Shown: in pieces, positions 20,949 through 31,864 of the stretch | How positions within the stretch are numbered: the first letter of the stretch is position 1 | How the letters are laid out: the number at the start of each line of letters is the position of its first letter | Assembly: GCA_023213395.1 (NCBI GenBank) | Contig: CM041465.1 | Location: 104,787,741 to 104,851,740, forward strand | Length of the DNA: 64,000 bases | Direction of reading: 5' to 3' | Source: Cycas panzhihuaensis | Taxonomy: Eukaryota > Cycadophyta | Made by a program: the position numbers and the translations under genes | Notes under the pieces: generated by a model | Told to the model about the DNA's origin: nothing | Databases searched by the model: none | The model's input: only the letters and a program-made list of their open reading frames with translations

Positions 20949-23081
20949 AATACAAGGGTATTCCTCTCTATTCTGATTTCTTAGTTTTAAGTGGTCTAGT
21001 TAGGGTTTACAAACCCTTGGTGACAACCTTCGCACTCCAAAGGAAATCTAAGGTTTGTTGAATCCTATTTTTCATCAAATTCAAGGTTTTTTAAGCTACT
21101 TGCAGGTTGGAGGAGACTCATTTTAAGATTTAAATTTTTTCAGACGTTTATAGAGGGTGCAACACTCACTATTACAAAAAAATAATGATTTTCTCTTCTT
21201 CTTCTTTTTTTCCGAAAAAAAAAATTCTTTGTAAGCAAAAGAGCAGATTTGAGGGATTTGTCTACTTTGTGACTGAAAATCAATCTTTTAGACACTATTT
21301 CTAGTCAGCAACTAAATTGCTACAGTTTTCTAACTCTGTTGGGCAGATCTATTACTACTTTTCAGTAATTTTTATTTAAAAAATAGTGATTTTTTCTCTA
21401 TGAAAAAATAATTTCTATAAATTTAAGGCAGATCTCAGGAGTTTGTATGTGTTTTTGACTTAAAAATAGTCCTTCAGTCACTCCATTCATTCTGCACCTA
21501 AGTTTTCAATGTTCTAGGTAGTCTCTCTACTTGTGGGGCAATTTTTTAAAATAAAAATTACTCAGATCCATAGTGCAATCCTGCTTATGTGTCCTACCCT
21601 TTTCTGAAGTATTCCTACACCTGTCATGGGACCCACATGAGCCATCTCTACACTCAGGCATCACTATAAGACCCTGTGGAGTCACTCTGTCATCCCTCAT
21701 GGGCATGTGCCCATTTGTATTTTCAATTGGTTCATTCTTCTTGCACAGTGCACGAAAGCTGGTGAAATTTTAGATGAATCATTATTAGGTAGATATAGGG
21801 CTACCTCTAAAATCTCGCGTCGATTTGATCATTTTGGGAGAAGATCAATTGACCTGAGTGATCACAAAGTCTCGCACCATCATTCAATTTTTTGAAGTAA
21901 AAAAATCTCAATTTTTTCACTTTAGAACTAAAACTTTAGTTTATAAAAATTAAAATATACTAAGTATATTCTATTTTTAATAAACTTTAAAGTTATAAAG
22001 TTCAAGTTTTAAATGTTTCTAATACTTTTAATCACCCTTTTTAAAGTAAATTTAGCTTGTTTTATAATGTTTTGAGCATCACTTAACACACAAAAAAATT
22101 TGCACTTATGTTTTGTGACTCATCAAGTGACTTTTAAGTCATTTTCATAATTGTAAAAGTAAAAATTCACTTATTTTAAGGTTTTTCTTAAGGCTCCCAG
22201 CATGGTGACCTAGTGCCCTGGTAAAAAAGGGTCCATAAACTCATTTTTTTAAATAAAAAATCACTCTTTTTCTTAGTTGGTTAGGACTAATTTAAGTCCT
22301 AACACTTAGTGTATGTGTCTACAATTGCAAAGTGACTCATTTTCATCTTTAAGCAGTTATTTTTTCATCAAGAAGGAACTCACCTATTGCATCACTTAAG
22401 CAAATAAATTATTTTTCACTTGGTTTTAAAAAAAAAAACACTTTGTTCATTTTTTTTAAAGTGCCATTATAAAACACATTTTGTATTATTTCTTGATGTA
22501 CTTTACTTTATTTTTAAAGTACATTATAAGCTTATTTATAAAGCATTCTTTTATAAGTACATCTACCAAGTAAAAGCAACCTAAAGTCTACTTAAATATC
22601 TTTAAAAAATAACTTTAAAATCTGGTGGGAGAGGCTCGAAAAAGGTTCAAACCTTACCTTTAAAATAATCATAAGCTTGGTGCCTTCCTTAGGGGACTAA
22701 TTGACCGTACGATCAGTGCACAACAATTAAGATTTCTTGAGGAAAAAAATGTTTAAAAAGGATGTTATTGGGGCTACAAATCTTAGGGAAAACACGGTAC
22801 ATCTATGCAGATCAACCTTACCTACCTTGTCCTAAATTTGACTTGGTCAACTATTGGATCTCCTCTATAGATCAGAGTTGGACCAACTCTTTTGCTTTGT
22901 CCTCTACCCCTCATCATTCTATTCAGTTGTTGGATCTTCTAATAAGATCAAGATTGTTGGCTTGTCATAAGGTGGAACTTAAGGGATAAAAGCTTAGAGT
23001 TTCCAAGTTCATCTGCTAGCTTTAAGAGTTTACAACTTCAACATCGTTGTTTTAAACATGCTTAATGCATGTACCATAAAA
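20949..23081 (+). other. E4 untranslated leader
   Basis: About 2.1 kb between PBS and gag. It matches the E5 leader in its first 0.55 kb (for example the GCAGATCTCAGGAGTT-like word at about 21430) and then continues with A/T-rich spacer, an 'aaaa'-rich run near 21220, and T-rich blocks at 22380-22450. Open frames at 21573-21895 and 22762-22989 show no known motif. Confidence 0.6.
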
Positions 23082-23840
23082 TTGACATAATAAGATAATT
23101 ATCAAGAATAGAAAAGGCAAACTCAAAATCTCTTGATAATGAATGGGTTTTGGGGATATATTTCTGGAAAGATCCCCCAATCTATGCCTATGCAAAGTGA
23201 GACTAATGTGAATGTCACTATTGATCCAGATCTAGTTTATGTTATTACTTGGGAATCCAATGATGAAATCACCTTGGCCTTTTTGCGTATGATTATTGAT
23301 GTACATGTTGATCAAAATATTATGTATGCAAAAACTTCAAAGGAAGCTTGGGATACTTTGTCCTCATTATATGAAAAGTGAGATGAAGCCCGCATTATAA
23401 TGGTGAAAACAAAATACTACTCTTTGAAATTTGTAAAGCCTATGTTAGTATTTTTTTTCTTTCATCAAAGAGATTTGTAATGAATTAAATACACTAGGAA
23501 AACCAACTTCTAGAGATAAGCTTATGGCAACAATCATACATGCATTGTTTAAAGATTACAATAGATTCATTTAATCCATTATAGAGAATGGCTCACTTTC
23601 AACTATAACTTTCAATCAACTTGAAAGTTTGTTACTTCAGGAGGAGTAGATCTACCTTAGAGAAGATGATGAGCCATCCACATTAGGAGCATTTACTACC
23701 AAATTAAAGGCCAAACAAAGTCCCAAACTTTTATTCACAAATTTTGGGAACATGAACATTGGCTCATCAAAAGCCAATATTATTTATCATTATTATGGCA
23801 AGACTGTGCACATATCTCCTGAATGTAGAAAGAAGTAAGT
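23082..23840 (+). pseudogene. gag: E4 gag
   Basis: Entry DNYQEW (the Trp is TAG) lies just before LLIMNGFWGYISGKIPQSMP, as in the E1 gag. The open part (23133-23381) includes DVHVDQNIMYAKTSKEAWDTLSSLYEK. A TGA follows, then several stops and a frameshift. The zinc knuckle is readable near 23785 as YHYYGKTVHISPECRKK: both first Cys residues of CX2CX4HX4C have become Tyr (TGT to TAT twice), so it could not hold zinc. About 230 residues would be expected for the complete protein. Confidence 0.82.
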
Positions 23841-24079
23841 TGATCTCTAATAGTAGAGATAACATCAGCTATGTAAGCAACATTAGAGGCAACAACAACA
23901 TCATCAATAGTTCTAGTAGCAACAACACTTTCAGTAATAATAGCAGCAACCCCCTCAACCAAATTAAGGTGCTTATCGAGGAGGTCAAAGAGGAAGGGGG
24001 GGATTTCAGAGGTAGCAACCAATGCCACTCTAATCAATTTGTGGATGGGAATAATCTCTTTTGTGCTTATCTCACATTA

Positions 24080-25550
24080 GATATTGATTAAACATGGATC
24101 ATCGATTTGGAGGCATCTCGTCATATGACTCGGAGTGAAGAAATCCTTTATAACATCAAAGAAGGAAATGGTTAATCATTGACCTTTGGCAATAAAGAGT
24201 CTATTCAAATATCAAACTTAGGAAAAATTATCTCATTTCATTCTCCCTCAAATCTTTCTTCCATATTTCCCAGTGGAGATGCCTACTTAATTTCTTCCAT
24301 GGAAAAAAGTCTGCTATCTATTAATTAATTAGATAAGTAATAGATGAGTATTTTGTTTAAAAGTGAAAAATGTATCATTGGTGACAAGTATGATCAGGTG
24401 GTGGCCATTGGTCATGAAGACCATGGACTTTATAAGATGGATGCAGATAATGTCATAGTTGATTATGCTTACTCTGTCACTCAATTAATGTCAAAAATGC
24501 AGCTTTGTCATCAATGTCTAAGCTACTTAAGCTTAAACAACATGAAGATGATGATGAATAAAAACATGGTGCATGGGCTTCCAAGACTTTATGGATCAAA
24601 ATATCCTTGTGAAGCTTGTATAATGGGGACATAGCATTAACAACCTTTTCCTAAAGGTAAAGCATGGCATGCATCACATCCCTTATAACTAATTCATTTA
24701 AATCTATGTGGACCTATGTCCATGGCATCCTTTGGAGGGGCATTGTACTACATCTCCTTTATAGATGATTTTTCACACAAAGTTTGAGTTTATTTTATCA
24801 AATAGAAATCTAAATCATTCCAAAAGTTTAAAGAATTCAAACTTGAAGTGGAGAATTCATCTTGCCACTCAATCAAGACTTTAAGGTCAAACAATGGAGG
24901 TGAATTTACTTCAAAGGAATTCATCCAATTCTGTAAGGACAACAACATTCAAAGACAACTCACAATTCTTCATACTCCTTAACAAAATAGAGTCTCCAAA
25001 CGAATAAATAGGAATTTGGCAAATAAAGCCAAAGCCATGATGCATGTAAAAGACTTTCACGAGCATATTGGGTAGAAGCATTACATACAATTAGCTATAT
25101 AGCAAATCAGAGTCCTACATTAGTAGTCATTGATATTACACTAAAGGAGGCTTGGTCTGGTAAGAAGCCTACTGTCAGTTATTTGAGGACATTTGGGTGC
25201 ACTGCATATATACATATCCCTGATCAACAAAGATCTAAATTAGATAAACATAGTATTAAATGTATTTTTGTAGGCTATGCCATTCACAACAAGGCATGCA
25301 AATTGTATGGTCCCACTGGTGAGAAAATGCATCTCTCAAGAGATGTAATCTTTACTAAAGATGAACACAAGGAGTTGGAATCAACATCCATCCAACCTCC
25401 TATTAATAATGACAAAAATATTGTTGAGGATTTCCTTCCCTCTCAATCTTCTACACCATGTACATTATCTACACTGACTAATCCTTCCACATCATTAGAA
25501 TCTACTCCACTTGCAGCACATCTTTTGTTGATCAACCACTTAGACTAAAA
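24080..25550 (+). pseudogene. pol: E4 pol: protease, pre-integrase, integrase
   Basis: The protease is reduced to TWIIDLEASRHMTRSEE (DSGA is DLEA), followed by SMEKSLLSIN and a frame with GHEDHGLYKMDADN. Pre-integrase Cys region: CEACIMGT. Integrase: YYISFIDDFSHKV then TGA, LRSNNGGEF with the second Asp as Asn (24890-24892) and RVSKRINRN with the Glu as Lys (24998-25000), 36 codons apart as in active enzymes. KPTVSYLRTFGCTAYIHIPDQQ to SRDVIFTKDE is the open C-terminal part (25183-25548). At least two frame changes. Confidence 0.85.
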
Positions 25551-25589
25551 GATTTTGAGGTTCAAGTCACATCAGTCAAAAAGTTTTTC

Positions 25590-27181
25590 AAATGGTATAC
25601 TCAAACTATTCAAGATAGCTAGATTATTGAAGGAAAACATCCATCAAAATATCGACAACAAACCAATTATGTACTTATGGTTGAAGTGTTATGTGTTGAT
25701 GAGCCTTCCACTTTTGAGGAGGCATACATGGATGAATAAATCCATTCCATTTAAAAAAATGGAACTTAGGATTTGGTAGAATTGCTTAAGCATAAATAGG
25801 CAATCAGTTATAAATGGATCTACAAGACCAAATTCCACTCTGATAGGACACTCAAACACCAAAAGGTATGACTTGTTGCAAAGGGCTTCAAACAGAAAGA
25901 AGGCATTGATTATGAGGAGAGTTTTACACCTATTGCAAATATGAATACCATCAGACTTATCTTGGACTTAGTTGCTCAATGCAAATGGCCAGCTTACTAG
26001 ATGGACGTGAAGAGTGCCTTCCTCAATGGTGATCTTTAAGAGGAGGTATATTTGGAGCAACCTCTTGGTTACAAAGTACAAGGCAAGGAGCATTTGGTTT
26101 TTCACCTCAAAAAGGCTTTGTATGGCTTGAAATAAGCCCCTAAAGCATGGTACTCTAAAATTGATAACAATTTGTTGAGACATGGATATTATCAATCCAT
26201 ATCATATCCTAACTTATACATTAAAGTTAGAAAGGACCATGCCATTTTTATTGTCTTGTATGTTGATGACTTAATGATCACTGGAAATGATATTAAGATG
26301 ATTCAGATTCTCCAATTTAACTTGAAGAGGAGTTTTGAGATGACAAATCTTGGAATTCTGTATTGCATTTTGGGCTTTGAGGTATGGCAACAGTCAGGCT
26401 ATATCTTTATCTCCTAAGAAAAATATTCTTGGGACATTTTACAACAATTCAAAATGCATGACTGCAAACCAATGCCTATGCCTATGTTGAATGGAATAAA
26501 GTTGACTCTCAATGAGGAAGTTGAACCTACTGATTCCACTCTTTTCTGGTAACTAGTTAGTAGCCTAATCTACCTCACCAACACTAGACCAGACATTTCA
26601 TTTGCCATTGGGATTTGTTCCAAGTACATGTCTCACCCCAATTAGAAACATTGGAATGCAACTAAACACCTATTAAAATATATTAAAGGTATATTGCAGC
26701 ATAGCCTTCAATATGTACATAATGAAAACTTTATCTTGGAAAGATTCTCAAATTTTAATTGGGCAAGATGCCAAGATAGTTGGATATCAACCTCGAGATA
26801 TTGTTTTACCATTGGTTCTAGAGTCATTTCATGGAGTTGTAAAAAGCAACCAAATGTTATCTTATTCTCCATGGAAGCAAAGTATAAAGCTACAGTCAGC
26901 ACAACTTGTGAGGCTATATGACTTTAATGAATTCTTAGAGAGCTTGGACTTGAGTAGGATCACCCCACTAGGCTATATTGTGATAATCAGAGTGTGCTCA
27001 AATTAACCAAGAATCTTATTTTTTATACATAGACCAAACACAGAGATTCATCACCACTTCATCAGAGAGCATGTTTAGAATGGTGAAATCAACCTCCATT
27101 ATAGACCTACAAAGCAGTAGATAGCAGATATCTTTACCAAGCTACTTAGTAGATAAAAGTTAAAAAAATTTAGAGAAGGTC
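25590..27181 (+). pseudogene. pol: E4 pol: reverse transcriptase and most of RNase H
   Basis: RT entry lies near VLCVDEPSTFEEA; KWIYKTKFHSD, then VAKGFKQKEGIDYEESFTPIANMNT and [12 protein letters not shown] (stop at a Gln codon). The catalytic box is intact in IVLYVDDLMITGND (about 26250). LGFEVWQQSGYIFIS ends the open part. RNase H: LQYVHNENFILERFSN, CQDSWISTSRYCF, VISWSCKKQPNVILFSMEAKYKA, CEAI. The last codons read FREGLG and break at 27182-27186, the duplicated TAGGG where E5 entered; the frame resumes at 31833. Confidence 0.85.
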
Positions 27182-27186
27182 TAGGG

Positions 27187-27739
27187 TGCTAAACCTTATG
27201 TTTACATGTTAAGATAATGTACTTTTATTTTCATATAATATGTGTACTTTTTACTTTAGGGGTGACTTATCACTTAAGTGATAAAGTGCACACCCACATT
27301 CTTTCTAGTGACACAACGTTATCACTAAAGGGTCAAATAGACTCTCATGTATTTTTGCTCACATGAGAGCCCAAAAGGACACATATCCTACATGCAAGGC
27401 ATGTATCTTGGATGTTTGATACTTGTCAAGCATCCAAGGCCTTAGGTCTCTTATCTCACTTTATATAATAAGACCTCTTCTCATTGTCTCACAAGAGAGT
27501 TGGAGCTATATTATTATGCTGTCAGTTTACTAATCAAACTGTTCATTCTTTAGAGGTTGGACCAATTCCAACTCCACATATTGGGTATTATTTTCTCTTG
27601 CTCCTTCATTTGTGCTTTGTCTCTTTAATCTCTATTTTCCTTGATAATATTATACTTGTTTATATTTCTACAACTAGAACTAGAGTAATCCTAGTTTCTA
27701 GATCTTGGGACTGTTGAGGCCATCTAGCCTCTTTTCACA
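27187..27739 (+). repeat. E5 5' LTR
   Basis: 553 bp from TGCTAAACC to TTTTCACA. Palindrome 27267-27284, hairpin 27410-27435, TATATAA at 27472-27478. Against the 3' LTR it has cttcat where the other has aat near 27605. Confidence 0.92.
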
Positions 27740-27741
27740 TT

Positions 27742-27753
27742 TGGTATCAGAGC
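27742..27753 (+). other. E5 primer binding site
   Basis: TGGTATCAGAGC matches the 3' end complement of plant initiator tRNA-Met at all 12 positions; it starts two bases after the LTR end. Confidence 0.88.
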
Positions 27754-28063
27754 AAGAGGAGACTAGCTCCCTCTGTTCTGGTTTGTAGCTGCTCAAGGAG
27801 ATTTGAAGAAAGCTACAAACCCTTGGTGATGACCTTCACACTCTGAAGGCGATCCAAGGTTTGTTTTGAAGATTTTTTTTATAGGTTCAAGCTTTTGGAG
27901 CTACATTTGCAGGCTAGAGCAAGTACATTTCAGATCTGAATTTTTTTTTCAGACTTTTATCTAAAGTGCAACACTCACTATTTTTCCAAAAATAGTGATT
28001 CCCTTAATTTTTTCTTTAAAAAAAATTAATTTTTTATAAATTCAAGCAGATCTCAGGAGTTAC

Positions 28064-30103
28064 ATGTGTTGTTTTTTACTGAAAATTAGTTTTTTAATCA
28101 CTCCATTCAAACTTCACTTTATTTACAAAGATTCCTTACTATTCTGGGCCATGACTGGAAGTGAAGAGTTCCTCACCAACATTAAGGAAGGCAAAGGTCA
28201 ATCAGTGACCTTTGGGAATAATCAATCTATCAAAATTTCTAGAGTAGGCACAATAACTCTATTTTCTTCTTCATCAAATCCTTCCTCCACATTTTCTGAT
28301 GGTAATACCTATTTAATACCTTCAATGGACAAAAACTTACTATCTATTAGAAAGTTGGACAAGCAACAGATGAGTGTATTATTCAGAAATGGAAAATGTA
28401 TAATTAGTGACAAAGAAGACCAAGTACTAGCTGTTGGCTATGAGGATCAAGGCCTCTACAAGTTGGATGCAAATAATATAACACTTGATTCTACTTACTC
28501 TAGTTCCATTATCACTCCTTACTTGTCCAAGATGCAACTTTGGCATCAACGTCTAGGCCATTTGAGCTTAGACAATTTGAGGCAGATGATCAATAAGAAC
28601 ATGGTATATGGGCTTCCAAAGATCTATGGAACAAAATGTCTTTGTGAAGTGTGTATTATGGGAACTCAACATCGCTTGCCTTTCCCTAAAGGTAAAGCGT
28701 GGCGTGCATCACATCCTCTGCAGTTGGTACCTTCAGATTTGTGCGAACCTATGACCACAACATCTTTTAGAGGAGCTTTGTATTACATCTCCTTCATTGA
28801 TGACTTTTCTCACAAAGTGTGGGTCTATTTCATCAAACACAAATCTGAAGTATTTTCTAAGTTCAAAGAATTCAAGCTTGAAGTGGAAAATGAGTCTGGC
28901 TACTCAATCAAAACATTCAGGACAGATAATGGAAGTGAATTTATATCAAATGAATTCACACAATACTGCAAGGATAACGGCATTCAGAGACAACTAACTA
29001 TACCTCACACTCCTCAACAAAATGGAGTCTCCAAACGAATGAACAGAACTTTGGCCAATAAAGCCAAAGCTATGATGCATGTACAAGGACTCACTCGAGC
29101 TTACTGGGCAGAAGCATTTCACACAGTTGCCTATATGGCCAATCGCAGTCCTATTACAAAAGTCACCAACATGACACCCGAGGAGGCATGGTCTGGCAAA
29201 AAGCCTACTGTCAGCTATTTGAGGACTTTTGGGTGCACTGCTTATATGCACATTCCTGATCAGCAAAGGAAGAAATTAGACAAGCATAGTCTGGAATGCA
29301 TCTTTATAGGTTATGCCATTCACAGCAAAGCCTACAAGTTGTATGATCCTATAGGGAAGAAAATGCATCTCTCAAGATATGTCATCTTTGCTAAAGAAGA
29401 TCACAAGGAGCTACAAACAACATCCATGCAACCTCCCGTTGACAAAGGCAAGAAGATTGTTGAGGCCTTCCTTCCCTCTCAATCCTCTATACCATGTTCA
29501 TCATCTGCACTAGTTGGACCGTCTACTTCAATTGAATTTGCTCCACTTGATCCAAGCACATCTTCTGTTGACGAACCACTTACATCAGAAGATCTTGAGG
29601 TTCAAGTAACTTCAATTCAAAAGTTACCCAAATGGTACACACAAACAGTTCAGGGCGGTCTCATTATTGAAGGAAAACATCCATCTAAATACCGACAACA
29701 AACCAATTATGCACTTATGGCTGAAGTGCTTTGTGTTGATGAGCCTTCCACTTTTAAGGAGGCTTCTAAAAATAAAAATTGGAAGGCTACCATGGATGAA
29801 GAAATCCATTCTATTGAAAATAGTGGAACTTGGAATTTGGTTGAATTGCCTAAACACAGACAGGCAATCAGTTACAAATGGGTCTACAAGACCAAATTCC
29901 ATTCTGATGGTTCACTTAAAAGGCAGAAGGCTCGCCTTGTAGCAAAAAGATTTAAACAAAAAGAAGGCATAGACTATGAAGAAACTTTTGCACCAGTGGC
30001 AAATATGAATAGTATTAAACTCATTTTGGCCTTAGCTGCTCAATGCAAATGGCTTGTTTATCAGATGGACGTAAATAGCACATTTCTTAATGGCGATCTT
30101 TAG
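28064..30103 (+). CDS. pol: E5 pol, first 679 codons: protease C-half, integrase, RT N-half
   Basis: Longest open frame in the window. The first 30 or so residues come from leader; element homology starts at MTGSEEF (ATG at 28151), the part that normally follows DSGASRH, so the protease active site is absent. Then LLSIRKLD, GYEDQGLYKLD, LWHQRLGHLSLDNL and CEVCIMGT (zinc region, complete), SDLCEPM (first Asp), FIDDFSHKVWVYF, RTDNGSEFIS (second Asp, residue 288) and NGVSKRMNRT, where the Glu is Lys (residue 324, codon 29033-29035). RT starts at TMDEEIHSIENSGTW and runs to MDVNSTFLNGDL, ending at TAG in place of a Gln codon. Confidence 0.85.
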   Translation: MCCFLLKISFLITPFKLHFIYKDSLLFWAMTGSEEFLTNIKEGKGQSVTFGNNQSIKISRVGTITLFSSSSNPSSTFSDGNTYLIPSMDKNLLSIRKLDKQQMSVLFRNGKCIISDKEDQVLAVGYEDQGLYKLDANNITLDSTYSSSIITPYLSKMQLWHQRLGHLSLDNLRQMINKNMVYGLPKIYGTKCLCEVCIMGTQHRLPFPKGKAWRASHPLQLVPSDLCEPMTTTSFRGALYYISFIDDFSHKVWVYFIKHKSEVFSKFKEFKLEVENESGYSIKTFRTDNGSEFISNEFTQYCKDNGIQRQLTIPHTPQQNGVSKRMNRTLANKAKAMMHVQGLTRAYWAEAFHTVAYMANRSPITKVTNMTPEEAWSGKKPTVSYLRTFGCTAYMHIPDQQRKKLDKHSLECIFIGYAIHSKAYKLYDPIGKKMHLSRYVIFAKEDHKELQTTSMQPPVDKGKKIVEAFLPSQSSIPCSSSALVGPSTSIEFAPLDPSTSSVDEPLTSEDLEVQVTSIQKLPKWYTQTVQGGLIIEGKHPSKYRQQTNYALMAEVLCVDEPSTFKEASKNKNWKATMDEEIHSIENSGTWNLVELPKHRQAISYKWVYKTKFHSDGSLKRQKARLVAKRFKQKEGIDYEETFAPVANMNSIKLILALAAQCKWLVYQMDVNSTFLNGDL

Positions 30104-31275
30104 GAGGAGGTGTATTTGGAGCAACCTCCCGGATACAAAGTACAAGGTAAGGAGCATTTTGTATATCGTCTAAAAAAGATGTTATATAGCTTGAAGCAAG
30201 CTCCAAGGGCATGGTACTCGAAGATCGATGACTACTTCTTGAGACATGGGTTTCATCGATCTACTTCAGATCCTAATCTGTATATAAAAAATGAAACGAA
30301 CCATGTAATTTTTATTTCTTTGTATGTTGATGACTTAGTGATCACTGATAGTGACACTAAGATGATTCACGTTCTCCAAGATGACTTGAAGAGAAGTTTC
30401 GAGATGACAGATCTTGGACTTCTCCATTATTTTTTAGGCTTTGAGATATGGCAATAGGCAGACTATATCTTCATTTCCCAAGCGAAATATTCTTGGGACA
30501 TTTTGCAACAGTTCAGGATGCACGACTGCAAAACAACTCCTACACCTATAGAGAATGGATCTAAGCTTACTCTCAATGAGGAAGCTGCACTAGGAGATCC
30601 CACACTTTACCGGAAGTTGATTGGGAGTCTCATTTATCTCACCAACACTTGACTGGACATTTCATTTGCTATTGGGATTTGCTCACATTACATGTCTCAA
30701 CCTAATCAGATACACTGGAATGCAGCCAAACACATACTTAAGTATATCAAAAGCACATTGCAATATGGCTTTGAGTATGCACATAATGAGAACTTCACTC
30801 TGGAAGGGTTCTCAGATTCTGATTGGGCAGGTTGCCAAGATAGTAGGAGATCAACCTCGGAATACTATTTTTCCCTTGGTTCAGCAGTTGTTTCATGGAG
30901 TTGCAAGAAGCAACCCAATGTTACCTTGTCCTCCACCGAAGTAGAGTACAAAGCTATAGTCAGCGCAACTTGTGAGGCTATCTGACTACGACAGATTCTT
31001 GGGGAACTTGGACTTAAGCAGGGTCACCCCACTAGGATATATTGCGACAATCAAAGTGTGCTCAAGTTAGCTAAGAATCCAGTCTTTCATGCACGTACAA
31101 AACACATTGAGGTTCACCATCACTTCATCAGAGAGCATGTTCAGAATGGTGAGATCAACCTCGAAAGAGACCAACGGAGGAGCGAGTGACATACATCTTT
31201 ACTAAGCCTCTTGGTAGAGAAAAGTTTGTAAAATTCAGAGATGGTCTTAGTGTCCGACTTAACATTGTAAGGGGG
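30104..31275 (+). pseudogene. pol: E5 pol continued: RT catalytic part and RNase H
   Basis: Same gene after the TAG at 30101-30103. [35 protein letters not shown], then ISLYVDDLVITDSD with intact YVDD (30322-30333). A second TAG (about 30456) sits at a Gln codon after EIWQ. Frame continues to SLIYLTNT, TGA for Arg, SFAIGICSHYMSQPNQ, YIKSTLQYGFEYAHNENFTLEGFSDSDWAGCQDS (RNase H), STEVEYKAI, TGA for Trp at about 30985, CDNQSVLKLAKNPVFHARTKHIEVHHHFIREHV. A frameshift near 31165 scrambles the C-terminus. Only about five lesions in 1.2 kb. Confidence 0.85.
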
Positions 31276-31277
31276 GG
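31268..31277 (+). other. E5 polypurine tract
   Basis: TAAGGGGGGG directly before the 3' LTR. Confidence 0.8.
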
Positions 31278-31827
31278 TGTTAAACCTTATGTTTACATGT
31301 TAAGATAATGTACTTTTATTTTTATATAGTATGTGTACTTTTTACTTTAGGGGTGACTTATCACTTAAGTGATAAAGTGCACACCCACATTCTTTCTAGT
31401 GACACAACGTTGTCACTAAAAGGTCAAATGGACTCTCATGCATTTTTGCTCACATGAGCACCCAAAAGGACACATGTCCTACATGCAAGGCATGTATCTT
31501 GGATGTTTGATACCTGTCAAACATCTAAGGCCTTAGGTCTCTTATCTCACTTTATATAATGAGACCTCTTCTCATTGTCTCACAAGAGAGTTAGAGCTAT
31601 ATTATTATGTTGTCAGTTTACTAATCAAACTGTTCATTCTTTAGAGGTTGGACCAATTCCAACTCCACATATTGGGTATTATTTTCTCTTGCTCAATTTG
31701 TGCTTTGTCTCTTTAATCTCTATTTTCCTTGAGAATATTATACTTGTTTGTATTTCTACAACTAGAACTAGAGTAATCCTAGTTTCTAGATCTTGGGACT
31801 GTTGAGGCCATCTAGCCTCTTTTCACA
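31278..31827 (+). repeat. E5 3' LTR
   Basis: 550 bp, TGTTAAACC to TTTTCACA. Palindrome 31358-31375, hairpin 31501-31526, TATATAA at 31553-31559. Followed by the TAGGG duplication. Confidence 0.92.
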
Positions 31828-31832
31828 TAGGG

Positions 31833-31864
31833 ATCCAGTTTAACATTGTAAATAGTAAGGGGGG
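31833..31864 (+). other. E4 pol end and polypurine tract resumed after E5
   Basis: The last codons of E4 (IQFNIVN) continue exactly from the FREGLG broken at 27181, once one TAGGG copy is removed. The final bases GTAAGGGGGG form the E4 polypurine tract. Confidence 0.8.

Larger units (their letters stand above)
27187..31827 (+). mobile_element. E5: nested, gag-less Ty1/copia element of the E4 family
   Basis: 4,641 bp, flanked by an exact TAGGG duplication (27182-27186 and 31828-31832) inside E4. LTRs 553 and 550 bp differ by about 18 substitutions and one 3-bp indel by eye, so this is the best preserved insertion here. The internal part is only 3.5 kb: leader, then directly the second half of protease, integrase, RT and RNase H. 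By comparison with E4 about 2.6 kb (rest of leader, gag, protease active site) is missing. It therefore depended on other copies for particles and processing. Confidence 0.93.

Noticed and set aside
26713-27006. 97-codon frame starting MYIMKTLSW
   Set aside because: It is an alternative frame of E4 RNase H; the motif-bearing frame is the one with ISWSCKKQPN.
28994-29266. Minus-strand open frame over E5 integrase
   Set aside because: Antisense of a well-conserved integrase frame; no independent motif.
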